Shown piece after piece: positions 1 through 6,393 of a stretch of DNA of 12,599 bases. The DNA is from UBA7672 sp964529555 (GTDB lineage: Bacteria; Pseudomonadota; Alphaproteobacteria; Caulobacterales; Hyphomonadaceae). The notes below the pieces were generated by a model that was not told the origin of the DNA, made no database searches, and saw only the letters and a list, made by a program, of their open reading frames with translations. Position 1 is the stretch's first letter; each line of letters opens with the position of its first letter. The DNA is taken from contig CAZGWV010000097.1 of assembly GCA_964529555.1 (NCBI GenBank), forward strand, positions 1-12,599. Reading direction: 5' to 3'. The translations under genes were made by a program, and so were the position numbers.

Positions 1-473
1 TCGCCGGCCACGCCCGCCGCATCGCCATCGTGCGCGACCGCAATTTCTCACTCGGCGTCAACCTGATGATCGGCCTCGTCGAACAGGCCGCCGCCCGCCT
101 GCGCGAAGGCTGGGACATCGAGATCACGGAAGGCCACCACCGCCGCAAGGTCGACGCCCCCTCCGGCACCGCGCTGATGATCGGCGAAGCGGCGGCCCGC
201 GGCCGCGGCGCCCCGCTCGCTGATCTCCGCACCCCGCCCCATGACGGCCAGACCGGCCCGCGCAGGCAAGGCTCCATCGGCTTCTCCGTCATTCGCGGCG
301 GCGGCATAATCGGCGACCACGACGCGGCATTCATCTCCGACGAGGAGATTCTCTCGATCAGCCATCGCGCCCTCGACCGCGCCGTCTTCGCACGCGGCGC
401 CCTCGTCGCGGCAAAATGGGCGGTCGACCAGAAGCCCGGCCTCTATTCCATGCGCGACGTGCTGGGTTTGTAG
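1..473 (+). CDS. dapB: 4-hydroxy-tetrahydrodipicolinate reductase, C-terminal part (5' end outside the window)
   Basis: DapB reduces 4-hydroxy-tetrahydrodipicolinate with NAD(P)H in the cytoplasmic diaminopimelate/lysine pathway, supplying peptidoglycan and lysine. The frame is open from base 3 to a TAG at 471-473, so about 156 residues are visible. The N-terminal nucleotide-binding domain lies upstream of the window. Seen: the FSLGVNLM stretch that follows the Rossmann domain, then the family signature EGHHRRKVDAPSGTA, which carries the catalytic His pair, the Lys and the substrate-binding loop. After it come the RGGGIIGDH segment, a hydrophobic SHRALDR stretch and the family-typical end GLYSMRDVLGL. 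The GTG at base 30 is an internal Val codon, not the start. A 382-nt gap containing a palindromic repeat follows. The identification is secure; only the 5' boundary is missing. Confidence 0.96.
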   Translation, partial: AGHARRIAIVRDRNFSLGVNLMIGLVEQAAARLREGWDIEITEGHHRRKVDAPSGTALMIGEAAARGRGAPLADLRTPPHDGQTGPRRQGSIGFSVIRGGGIIGDHDAAFISDEEILSISHRALDRAVFARGALVAAKWAVDQKPGLYSMRDVLGL

Positions 474-855
474 GGCCGCTCTCTCATCGCGCACGAAGCC
501 TGCTTGAATCACGCTGGCGCTCAGCGCGCCCTCCTCCCCCTTGTGGGGAGGAGGTAGGAGGTGGGGGGCGGCGCAACGTTTCGAGACGTCAGCTACTCGT
601 CACCACCTCGCCCGCGGCACGGCCCCCCTCACCCCACCCTCTCCCCACAAGGGGGAGAGGGGAGCCAACCAACTTTCATTCTCGCCGCTGCTAGCGTTCC
701 ACGCTGGGCAAATCCGCAGAACCCCACCTGCGCATTTCAAATTGTTTCCGGGCTTTCACTTTGCTTGTGGCCGCCGGTGCGCATAGACGATGACACAAGG
801 GCGTCACAAACGCCCGCTGGTGGGAAATGCAACACACGGGGGATGGGCGCGCGGC
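474..855. other. Intergenic stretch between dapB and the amidase gene
   Basis: This 382-nt non-coding stretch holds the 135-bp palindromic element at 529-663 and then about 190 nt of leader for the amidase gene. The leader is locally AT-richer around 735-765, which is where a promoter would be expected. I cannot point to a -35/-10 pair with acceptable spacing. Short open frames across the repeat are GC-rich shadows with no recognisable protein. There is no T-tract after either hairpin, so a classical intrinsic terminator for dapB is not evident. Confidence 0.6.
529..663. repeat. 135-bp palindromic intergenic repeat, copy 1 (same as 8969-9103)
   Basis: This element is identical over all 135 bases, and in the same orientation, to 8969-9103. 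Each end carries a perfect 10-bp hairpin: 530-539 pairs with 545-554 around loop CTTGT, and 637-646 pairs with 652-661 around loop ACAAG. The two ends are also near inverted copies of each other over about 40 nt, so a GGGGGGC/GCCCCCC stem can bring them together. The core between them (about 570-620) is not palindromic except for a weak CGTTTC/GAGACG stem. GCC flanks both sides (528-530 and 664-666), which could be a 3-bp duplication but may be chance. CCCCCTTGTGGGG-type palindromes are widespread intergenic repeats in alphaproteobacteria. Confidence 0.93.
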
Positions 856-2478
856 ATGACGCAGGCGGCCAACATCTTCGCATCCGCGCGCACGCAGATC
901 GACAGGCTGGCCCTGCGCCAGGTGTCGGCTGTCGAACTGCTGGAAGAACACGTCACGCGCTATCTCGCCGTGAACTCCGCCATCAACGCCGTCGTCCGCA
1001 CCGATCTCGAAACCGCGCGCCGCCGCGCCGCCGAGCTTGACCGCCTGCTCGCCTCCGGCATTCCCGCCGGCCCGCTGCACGGCCTGCCGCTCACCATCAA
1101 GGATACGTTCGACGTCGAAGGCATGCCCGCCACCGCCGGCGCGCCCGAATACGCAAAGCGCCCCGCCGCAACGCCGGACGCCGCCGCCGTCGCTCGCCTG
1201 CGCGCGGCGGGCGCCGTGATCTGGGGCAAAAGCAACACGCCCTACATGGCTGGCGACAGCCAGACCAACAATCCCGTCCACGGCCGCAGCAACAATCCGT
1301 GGGATCTCTCGCGCACGCCGGGCGGAAGCTCAGGCGGGGCCGCCGCCGCACTCGCCACCGGCATCACCCCGCTCGAACTCGGCTCCGACATTGGCGGCAG
1401 CCTGCGCTTCCCGGCGCACTTCTGCGGCGTCGCCGCCTTGAAGCCCACCTATGGCCGCACGCCTCTGCAGGGCCATGTCCCCCCTGCTCCCGGCTCGCTC
1501 GCCGTGCGCGATCTCAACGTCGCGGGCCCGATGGCGCGCAACGTGCCCGACCTGCGCCTGATGTACCAGGTGCTCACAGGCGAAGCCCCCGCGCCACAGC
1601 CGCGCCGCACCGGACTGAAAGCGCGCCGCATCGGCATCTGGGCCGAAGACAAATCCTTTCCCGTGTCCGCCGCCTGCCATGCAGCAGTCGAACTCGCCGC
1701 CGAAGCTGCAGCCGATGCAGGCGCACAGGTTCTCGTCGCCAAGCCGGATGTCGATGGCGTCTCGCTCGTCGATCTCTATCTCAGGCTCCTCCTGCCAATC
1801 CTCGCGACAGACATGCCCGGCCCGCTGGTCAAGGCGCTCGAAGCCGGCCGGCCCATCGCCAGATGGATGGCGCGCGGCGAACCGTTCGGTTTCGCCAAAT
1901 GGGCCGCCTATTCCGCCGCCACCCACCATGACTGGCTGCGCGCCGATGAAGTACGCCGCCGCCTCAAGCGCACCCTGTCGGAATTCTTCAGCCGCTGGCA
2001 CGCCATCATCACACCCGTCGCCCCCACCACGGCGTTCGAGCATGTCGATACAGGCGACGCCGTCACGCGCCTGATGAAGATCGACGGCAAGCCCGCGCCC
2101 TATCACATGTTCCACGCATGGATCGCGCTCGCCACCGTCTGCCACCTGCCCGCCGTGGTGATCCCCGTGCCCCGCCGCGCGGGCGAGCTTCCCTGCGGCA
2201 TCCAGATCATCGGCCCCGAAGGCGGCGACATGGACGTCCTCGCCATCGCCGAAGTCCTCGAAGCTCAAATCGGCGGCTTCCAGCGCCCGCCCGAAGACGC
2301 GCTCACGGCGCCGCCTAAACGTCCGGTGAAAGCGAACGGCAAACCGCAAAAACCGAATCCGGCGCCGAAGCCTGCGAAACCACCCAAGCCCGAAAAGCCG
2401 GTGAAGGCAAAACCCGCCAAGGTCGCCAAGCCCAAACCGCCACCCAAAGTGAAACCCGCAAAGCCGGTGCGAAAATAG
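856..2478 (+). CDS. Amidase-signature family hydrolase with a Lys/Pro-rich C-terminal tail
   Basis: This is a 540-residue Ser-cisSer-Lys hydrolase, expected to cut an amide bond in the cytoplasm; its substrate cannot be read from sequence. The catalytic Lys82 lies in LTIKDTFDVEG, the bridging Ser158 in PGGSSGGAAAA, and the nucleophile Ser182 in SDIGGSLRFP. The Lys-to-Ser spacings (76 and 24) match the family (FAAH 142/217/241). The core ends near residue 484. Residues 485-540 form a low-complexity tail almost entirely of K, P, A and V, unusual for the family. I chose ATG 856 because the family-like N-terminus (SARTQIDRLALRQVSAVELLE) starts just after it and a GGGGGA stretch lies about 12 nt upstream. 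An in-frame ATG at 790 would add 22 unconvincing residues. The family includes acetamidase, FAAH-like and 6-aminohexanoate-cyclic-dimer hydrolases, and GatA is less likely because no gatB or gatC is nearby. Confidence 0.9.
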   Translation: MTQAANIFASARTQIDRLALRQVSAVELLEEHVTRYLAVNSAINAVVRTDLETARRRAAELDRLLASGIPAGPLHGLPLTIKDTFDVEGMPATAGAPEYAKRPAATPDAAAVARLRAAGAVIWGKSNTPYMAGDSQTNNPVHGRSNNPWDLSRTPGGSSGGAAAALATGITPLELGSDIGGSLRFPAHFCGVAALKPTYGRTPLQGHVPPAPGSLAVRDLNVAGPMARNVPDLRLMYQVLTGEAPAPQPRRTGLKARRIGIWAEDKSFPVSAACHAAVELAAEAAADAGAQVLVAKPDVDGVSLVDLYLRLLLPILATDMPGPLVKALEAGRPIARWMARGEPFGFAKWAAYSAATHHDWLRADEVRRRLKRTLSEFFSRWHAIITPVAPTTAFEHVDTGDAVTRLMKIDGKPAPYHMFHAWIALATVCHLPAVVIPVPRRAGELPCGIQIIGPEGGDMDVLAIAEVLEAQIGGFQRPPEDALTAPPKRPVKANGKPQKPNPAPKPAKPPKPEKPVKAKPAKVAKPKPPPKVKPAKPVRK

Positions 2479-2515
2479 TCCGGGCGCTATCACTAATATT
2501 GGCGAACGTTGATAG

Positions 2516-2637
2516 AGACCCCCACCTGTCCGCCCCCTAAACGGGGCGGAACCATGTTGAGAGAACTTACCTCACTTTGAAGGAGGGTAATCGCTTCAGG
2601 GTCCCGCCCCGTTTAGGGGGCGGACAGGTGGGGGTCT
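2516..2637. repeat. 122-bp element with perfect 34-bp terminal inverted repeats
   Basis: Bases 2516-2549 and 2604-2637 are exact reverse complements over 34 nt, separated by a 54-nt AT-richer centre. Each arm also contains its own hairpin; in the left arm 2530-2536 (CCGCCCC) pairs with 2543-2549 (GGGGCGG) around CTAAAC. The element can therefore fold as one long stem or as two separate hairpins. It begins 38 nt after the amidase stop, so it may end transcription or protect the mRNA 3' end, although there is no T-tract. No second copy lies in the window and no clear target duplication flanks it. It resembles a MITE or BIME-type repeat. The centre encodes nothing recognisable. Confidence 0.93.
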
Positions 2638-2765
2638 GGCTCCACAGGCCGTGCTGTAGCGTGGTTACCCAACCCCTTCCCGCATTCCCCAAATCCCGCG
2701 CCCATCATTCTCTCGCCATTCACATGCCACAGCGAGATTGACCGCGCACAGAGTTGGGGAACTCC

Positions 2766-2927
2766 ATGAAACCGATCACACATCTCGCGCGCGACCGTTC
2801 CGGCGCAACCGCGATCGAATACGCCGTCCTGCTCGGCGGCATGGCGCTCGCGATCATCGGCATTCTGAGCTTCTTCGGCATACAGCTGAACGACCTCTTC
2901 CTGCTGCTCGCCGCCGCCAATACCTGA
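2766..2927 (+). CDS. flp: Flp family type IVb pilin (prepilin)
   Basis: A 53-residue protein with the layout of Flp/Fap prepilins, the subunits of Tad (tight adherence) pili. Seen: a short basic leader (residues 1-13, ending RDRSG), then the processing motif GATAIEY. The TadV-type peptidase would be expected to cut between Gly13 and Ala14, leaving Glu18 at mature position +5 followed by Tyr19. A hydrophobic helix of about 22 residues (AVLLGGMALAIIGILSFFGI) follows and would anchor the subunit in the inner membrane before assembly. A weak GGGGA sits 5 nt before the ATG. The stop lies only 3 nt from the stop of the convergent glyoxalase gene. No cpa or tad assembly genes are in the window, so this is an orphan pilin gene here. 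Its function would depend on a Tad system elsewhere in the genome. Confidence 0.88.
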   Translation: MKPITHLARDRSGATAIEYAVLLGGMALAIIGILSFFGIQLNDLFLLLAAANT

Positions 2928-2930
2928 TCG

Positions 2931-3398
2931 CTACCAGCTCCCCACATTCGGCGCCGACGCCCACGGCTCCCTGGGCTGAAGCGGCTCCGACTTCTGCAGC
3001 AGCTCGATCGAAATCCCGTCCGGCGAGCGCACGAACGCCATGCGCCCGTCGCGCGGCGGCCGGCTGATCGTCACGCCGATCTTCTCGAACCGCTCGCACG
3101 CCGCATAGATATCGCCGACGCGATACGCCAGATGCCCGAAATTCCGCCCGCCCGCATAATCCGCCTCGCCCCAGTTGTGCGTCAGCTCCACCATCGGCAG
3201 CCCCGCCGGAAACCGCCCTTCGCCGCTCCATCCCGAGCGCGCGATGTCTTCCTCCGACGCGAGGAATACGAGCGTGTATTTCCCGTCGGGATAATCGTTC
3301 CGCCGCACCTCTTTCAGGCCCAGCCCCTCGCAGAAGAATTTCAGCGCCGCCGGAAGATCGCCCACGCGCACCATCGCATGCAGGAACTCAACGCTCAT
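2931..3398 (-). CDS. gloA: Lactoylglutathione lyase (glyoxalase I), VOC superfamily
   Basis: Glyoxalase I isomerises the hemithioacetal of methylglyoxal and glutathione to S-lactoylglutathione in the cytoplasm. The 155-residue product has the two VOC half-domains. All four metal ligands can be placed by alignment to E. coli GlxI (H5/E56/H74/E122): His7 in FLHAMVRVGD, Glu71 in VELTHNWG, His89 in FGHLAY and Glu132 in DGISIELLQ. DYPDGKYTL and NWGEADY are typical of this enzyme. A 13-15 residue insertion (about 50-64) lies before Glu71, and the C-terminus is longer than in E. coli. The start is supported by GGGAG 7 nt upstream on the mRNA. The ATG overlaps the stop of the DUF2244 gene by 4 nt (ATGA), implying one transcript and translational coupling. 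A related VOC isomerase is a weaker alternative. Confidence 0.88.
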   Translation of the reverse strand: MSVEFLHAMVRVGDLPAALKFFCEGLGLKEVRRNDYPDGKYTLVFLASEEDIARSGWSGEGRFPAGLPMVELTHNWGEADYAGGRNFGHLAYRVGDIYAACERFEKIGVTISRPPRDGRMAFVRSPDGISIELLQKSEPLQPREPWASAPNVGSW

Positions 3399-3880
3399 GC
3401 CTCATCTCCCGAATGCCGTTCACGCCGCGCCTCGCCCAGCGCCTGATCCAGCCGCTTCGCAAAACTCTCGCGCTCGCGCGGCGTCAGATGCTCGCCCAGC
3501 GGATAGACCACGCGCGACGTCGCCAGCCGCAGCGCATTCGCCCCGCTCGCCGCGCGATCGTATTCCACCCGCGCGAAATAGGACGACACCCGCGCGCGCC
3601 GCTCCCTGCCCCAGCCATCGACCTTGCGCACCGTCACCGCATCCGCCGTCACGCACACATAGGTCCGCGCCGTCTGCGCCCGCGCCGACCATTTGAACAC
3701 CCACCACAGCGCCAGGATTTCGAGCCCGAGAAATCCCGTCACAGGCCACGCCCCCGCCAGCACGAATCCCAGCCCCGAGACAAAGCTCATCCCCCCGAGG
3801 ATCATCATCACACGATTGAGCCCTCGCGCCGAAAGCGACTGCGGCGGCTCCAGCACGGCATCGAGATAGATGGTGGACAT
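3395..3880 (-). CDS. DUF2244 family membrane protein
   Basis: A 161-residue protein that I recognise as the alphaproteobacterial DUF2244 family; its function is unknown. Two hydrophobic segments (about residues 24-43 and 45-63, with a short AWPVTG turn) predict a membrane hairpin, followed by WWVFKWSARAQ and a soluble C-terminal part of about 95 residues. That part has alternating beta-like stretches (TYVCVTADAVTVRKV, SSYFARVEYDR, LRLATSRVVYPLG) and a charged helix at the end. I chose the ATG at 3880 because the family begins just before a short polar stretch and the first hydrophobic segment. The frame stays open upstream only because it runs antisense to nth. No Shine-Dalgarno is visible before the ATG. 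It is the first gene of a two-gene unit with gloA, with a 4-nt overlap. Confidence 0.82.
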   Translation of the reverse strand: MSTIYLDAVLEPPQSLSARGLNRVMMILGGMSFVSGLGFVLAGAWPVTGFLGLEILALWWVFKWSARAQTARTYVCVTADAVTVRKVDGWGRERRARVSSYFARVEYDRAASGANALRLATSRVVYPLGEHLTPRERESFAKRLDQALGEARRERHSGDEA

Positions 3881-3929
3881 GGGGAGGAGATTAGGGGCGA
3901 AGATCACGGGAGCAACCCCTACCCGACGC

Positions 3930-4046
3930 CTGTCATTCCCGCCGAAGCCCGAAGGGCGAAGAGCGGGAACCCAGGAGCCACACTCACCGGCGCCCGCCGC
4001 CCCTGGGTTCCGGCTCACACGCTGTCGCGTGCGTCCAGAATGACAG
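3930..4046. repeat. Nested palindromic repeat (GTCATTC / GGGAACCCAGG type)
   Basis: The outer stem is CTGTCATTC (3930-3938) pairing with GAATGACAG (4038-4046). The inner stem is GGAACCCAGG (3966-3975) pairing with CCTGGGTTCC (4002-4011). Between them sit two side hairpins: GCCC-GAA-GGGC at 3947-3957 and CACGC-TGTC-GCGTG at 4018-4031. All four stems can form at once, giving a cloverleaf-like fold. The element lies between the divergent DUF2244 and nth genes, so it overlaps the zone where their promoters should be and cannot simply be a terminator. The motif is a common alphaproteobacterial intergenic repeat. There is one copy in the window. Confidence 0.85.
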
Positions 4047-4108
4047 ACATTGTTGATGCGCGCCAACAACCACTTTCGCCTCCACCACTCCGCCCCTAGA
4101 ACCCCTCC

Positions 4109-4801
4109 ATGCCCGCCGCGAAGAAAAAGCCCACACGCAAACCCGCGCCGAAGACGCCCAAAAGCGTCTCCCGCGAAACCGCGGCCGAAATCTTCAAACG
4201 CCTCGCCAAATCCCGCCCCGACCCCAAAACCGAACTCGACTACAAGGACCCCTACACCCTCATCGTCGCCGTCGCGCTCTCCGCGCAGGCCACAGACGTC
4301 GGCGTCAACAAGGCGACGAAAGACCTCTTCCGCATCGCGGACACGCCCGCGAAGATGCTCGCCCTCGGCGAAGAGGGCGTCGCCAGCCACATCCGCACCA
4401 TCGGCCTCTGGCGGAACAAAGCGAAGAACGTCATCGCCCTCTCCCGCCTGATCCTCGAAAAACACAACGGCCAGACGCCCCGCACGCGCGAAGACCTCGA
4501 AGCCCTCCCCGGCGTCGGCCACAAGACCGCCAGCGTCGTCCTCAACGAGGCCTATGGCGAAGCCACCATCGCCGTCGACACCCACGTCTTCCGCGTCTCC
4601 AACCGCACCGGCCTCGCGCCGGAATCAACGCCCGAGAAAGTCGAGAAGAAGCTGCTCGAAATCACGCCAGAAAAATACAAACGCGGCGCCCACCACTGGC
4701 TCATCCTCCACGGCCGCTACACCTGCCTCGCCCGCAAACCCGGTTGCCCCGAATGCGTCATCCGCGACTTGTGTTTGTACGAGGCGAAGACGGGGGAGTA
4801 G
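4109..4801 (+). CDS. nth: Endonuclease III (DNA glycosylase/AP lyase)
   Basis: Nth removes oxidised pyrimidines from DNA and cleaves the resulting abasic site in base-excision repair. The 230-residue product has the helix-hairpin-helix LPGVGHKTASVV with catalytic Lys139, the conserved Asp157 in VAVDTHVFRVSNR-like context (AVDTHVFRVSNR), and a C-terminal [4Fe-4S] cluster loop of Cys206, Cys213, Cys216 and Cys222 in the family spacing C-x6-C-x2-C-x5-C. LSAQATD near residues 57-63 is also characteristic. The N-terminus has about 18 extra basic residues (Lys/Pro/Ala) compared with E. coli Nth, which is common in alphaproteobacteria. No Shine-Dalgarno precedes ATG 4109, but no better in-frame start exists. 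It is convergent with the isomerase gene, with a palindromic repeat between them. Confidence 0.96.
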   Translation: MPAAKKKPTRKPAPKTPKSVSRETAAEIFKRLAKSRPDPKTELDYKDPYTLIVAVALSAQATDVGVNKATKDLFRIADTPAKMLALGEEGVASHIRTIGLWRNKAKNVIALSRLILEKHNGQTPRTREDLEALPGVGHKTASVVLNEAYGEATIAVDTHVFRVSNRTGLAPESTPEKVEKKLLEITPEKYKRGAHHWLILHGRYTCLARKPGCPECVIRDLCLYEAKTGE

Positions 4802-4815
4802 CGCGTCAGCGCGTC

Positions 4816-4943
4816 GAACACATCCTTCGAGACGATCGCCTCCGGCGATCCCTCAGGATGAGGGTGGTGGCTGCTGTGATATCTCAAAGCCAGCAGGCCT
4901 CATCCTGAGGGATCGCGCAGCGATCGTCTCGAAGGATGTGTTC
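4816..4943. repeat. Cloverleaf-like palindromic repeat, copy A (TTCGAGACGATC / CTCAGGATGAGG type)
   Basis: The outer 24-bp stem is exact: 4816-4839 pairs with 4920-4943. Nested inside are a left hairpin GATCGCC-TCC-GGCGATC (4834-4850), an inner exact 16-bp stem (4847-4862 with 4899-4914) and a right hairpin GATCGC-GCA-GCGATC (4911-4925). The outer and side stems share some bases, so the outer stem narrows where the side hairpins form. Each half can also fold alone, with ATCCT pairing to AGGAT, as a REP unit would. A homologous copy in inverted orientation is at 11192-11308. The element lies between the convergent stops of nth and the isomerase gene, 12 nt from the latter. A two-way terminator or mRNA-end role is possible; there is no T-tract. 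Confidence 0.93.
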
Positions 4944-4955
4944 AGCGCACAAACC

Positions 4956-5558
4956 TCACGCCCGCCGCAATGCGTCCTCGACGAAATCCAGCCGATCCTG
5001 CCCAAAGTGCATCTCTTCCCCATCCGGCGTCTGCACAAAAAACGTCGGCGCGCCGAACACGCCGCGCGCCACCGCCTCGTCCGTCGTCGCTTTCAGCTTC
5101 TCCTTGTTCGCGGGGTTCTCGGCTGCCGCGAAGAACTCCTCGGGCGAGAACCCCGCCGCCGCCAGCACGTCCGCAAGTACGGCCTTGTCGGCGATATTCT
5201 TCTGATCCTGCCAGGCCGCGTCGAAGACCGCCTTCATGTAGCGCTCGAAATCCGGCCGCTCCACCCATGCCTGCGCCGCGCGCTGCACCATCAGCGTCAT
5301 CATCGGAAAGTGCGGGTTGAGCTTGTAGGGCGTGTCGTACTTCTTCGCCCAACGCTGCAGATCCTCCGCCATCCACCGCGCCTTCTGCGGCAGCGTTCCC
5401 GGCGGACGGTTGCCCGTCGTCTGCATCACGCCGCCAAGAAACATCGGGCGATACTTCACCGTGGCCCCAGTCCGCTCCAGCACGCCCGGCAAACGCCGCC
5501 ATGCCAGATACGCCGTCGGGCTCGTGAAGTCGTAGAAGAACTCAACCTGTTTCGGCAT
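4956..5558 (-). CDS. 2-hydroxychromene-2-carboxylate isomerase / kappa-class GST-like protein (DsbA fold)
   Basis: A 200-residue thioredoxin-fold protein of the DsbA/HCCA-isomerase family. Characterised members are glutathione-dependent isomerases of naphthalene breakdown or kappa glutathione transferases. Seen: the N-terminal strand VEFFYDFTSPTAYLAWRRLP with the glutathione-activating Ser13 before Pro14 (there is no CxxC), the conserved NPHFPMMTL at about 81-89, and the cis-Pro loop GVFGAPTFFV (Pro171). The typical end FGQDRLDFVEDALRR follows. I chose the ATG at 5558 because AGGGAGG lies 9 nt upstream; the longer frame to 5612 overlaps the end of the SDR gene. It is the second gene after the SDR (32-nt gap) and probably shares its transcript. 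No naphthalene-degradation genes are nearby, so a general glutathione-dependent isomerase or transferase role is more likely than naphthalene catabolism. Confidence 0.87.
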   Translation of the reverse strand: MPKQVEFFYDFTSPTAYLAWRRLPGVLERTGATVKYRPMFLGGVMQTTGNRPPGTLPQKARWMAEDLQRWAKKYDTPYKLNPHFPMMTLMVQRAAQAWVERPDFERYMKAVFDAAWQDQKNIADKAVLADVLAAAGFSPEEFFAAAENPANKEKLKATTDEAVARGVFGAPTFFVQTPDGEEMHFGQDRLDFVEDALRRA

Positions 5559-5590
5559 CCGTCCATGCCTCCCTGTTTGTGTTGCGCGGT

Positions 5591-6322
5591 TTACGCCATC
5601 TTCTCCATCCACGGACGCAGATCGAGCTCATGCGTCCACGCATCGCGCGGCTGTGCATGCAGCATCCAGTAGGCGTCCGCGATATGCTCGGGATTCAGAA
5701 TCCCGTCCTGCTCCTTCAGCGCGTATCGCTGCGGGAAATTCTTCGCGATCCATTCCGTGTCGATGGCGCCGTCAATGATCGTGTGCGCCACATGCACGCC
5801 CTGCGGCCCCAGCTCGCGCGCCATCGCCTGCGCCAGAGCCCGCAGCGCGAACTTCGCGCCCGAAAAAGCGGCGAACCCCTCCCGCCCCCGGATCGACGCC
5901 GTCGCGCCCGTGAAGATGATCGTGCCCCGCCCGCGCGGAACCATCACCTTCGCCGCCTCGCGCCCCACGAGGAAACCGGCGAACGCCGCCATCTCCCACA
6001 CTTTGCGGTAGACGCGCGCCGTCGTCTCGCGGATCGGAAACATCACGTTCGCGCCGATGTTGAAGATCACCGCCTCCAGCGGCGCGATCTCCCGCTCGAT
6101 CTTCTCGAACAGCGCCACCACCTGGTCCTCGTCGCGCGCGTCCGACCCGAAGCCCGCCGCCTCGCCGCCATCCGCCCGGATCTGCGCCAGCAGCCCATCG
6201 AGCGAGGCGACTTCCCGCCGCGTGACGACCGCGACATAGCCCTCACGCGCAAACCGCCGGGCAATCGCCCCGCCGGTCGCATCCCCTGCGCCCACCACCA
6301 GAACCGCCTTGCGTTCGGCCAT
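5591..6322 (-). CDS. SDR-family protein lacking the canonical Ser-Tyr catalytic pair
   Basis: A 243-residue Rossmann-fold short-chain dehydrogenase/reductase. The nucleotide-binding loop is GAGDATGGAIA (residues 11-21, a variant of TGxxxGxG), followed by TRR at the end of strand 2, which suggests NADP(H). The usual NNAG is NIGAN (88-92). In the catalytic region the YxxxK motif reads FSGAK, so Phe153 replaces Tyr while Lys157 remains. The Ser expected 13 residues earlier is Ala140 in FTGATAS. The protein may therefore be non-catalytic or use a different mechanism. From memory, a bacterial SDR subgroup shares the AKFALRALAQ-MAREL signature with Phe, so this looks inherited rather than a sequencing error. 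GGAGGG lies 7 nt before the ATG. The gene is divergent from hxlR and upstream of the isomerase gene. Confidence 0.88.
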   Translation of the reverse strand: MAERKAVLVVGAGDATGGAIARRFAREGYVAVVTRREVASLDGLLAQIRADGGEAAGFGSDARDEDQVVALFEKIEREIAPLEAVIFNIGANVMFPIRETTARVYRKVWEMAAFAGFLVGREAAKVMVPRGRGTIIFTGATASIRGREGFAAFSGAKFALRALAQAMARELGPQGVHVAHTIIDGAIDTEWIAKNFPQRYALKEQDGILNPEHIADAYWMLHAQPRDAWTHELDLRPWMEKMA

Positions 6323-6393
6323 AAGGCAACCCTCCGTTCATAAAAGGAACTTACACCCTTTCCCCGAAGCTGCAATCAGTGCATGGTTCTGAA
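6323..6393. promoter_or_regulatory. Divergent control region between the SDR and hxlR genes
   Basis: This 71-nt spacer must hold the promoters of both divergent genes and is the AT-richest short stretch nearby. Two small dyads stand out: GTTC-n7-GAAC at 6336-6350 and AAAGG-n9-CCTTT at 6343-6361, which overlap. HxlR proteins are dimeric winged-helix regulators that commonly bind dyads beside their own gene and a divergent target, so these are operator candidates only. The SDR ribosome site (GGAGGG on the minus strand) also falls here. No confident -35/-10 pair was found for either direction. Confidence 0.35.

Noticed and set aside
790..855. Upstream ATG (790) as the amidase start
   Set aside because: The extra 22 residues have no family match and no ribosome site precedes that ATG; ATG 856 begins just before the conserved N-terminal helix.
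1330..2493. 387-codon open frame on the minus strand opposite the amidase gene
   Set aside because: It mirrors the amidase frame in GC-rich DNA, has no recognisable domain, and its composition is what antisense translation of GC3-rich codons gives.
2516..2637. Intrinsic (Rho-independent) terminator after the amidase gene
   Set aside because: The stem is strong but no T-rich tract follows it, so only a general 3'-end or barrier role can be suggested.
3881..4585. Upstream extension of the DUF2244 frame to give a 396-residue protein
   Set aside because: The extension passes through a palindromic repeat and antisense to nth; DUF2244 proteins start near the ATG at 3880.
4816..4943. Cloverleaf fold as a tRNA gene
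   Set aside because: Arm lengths, loops and size do not fit a tRNA; there is no T-loop, anticodon arm or CCA-like end.
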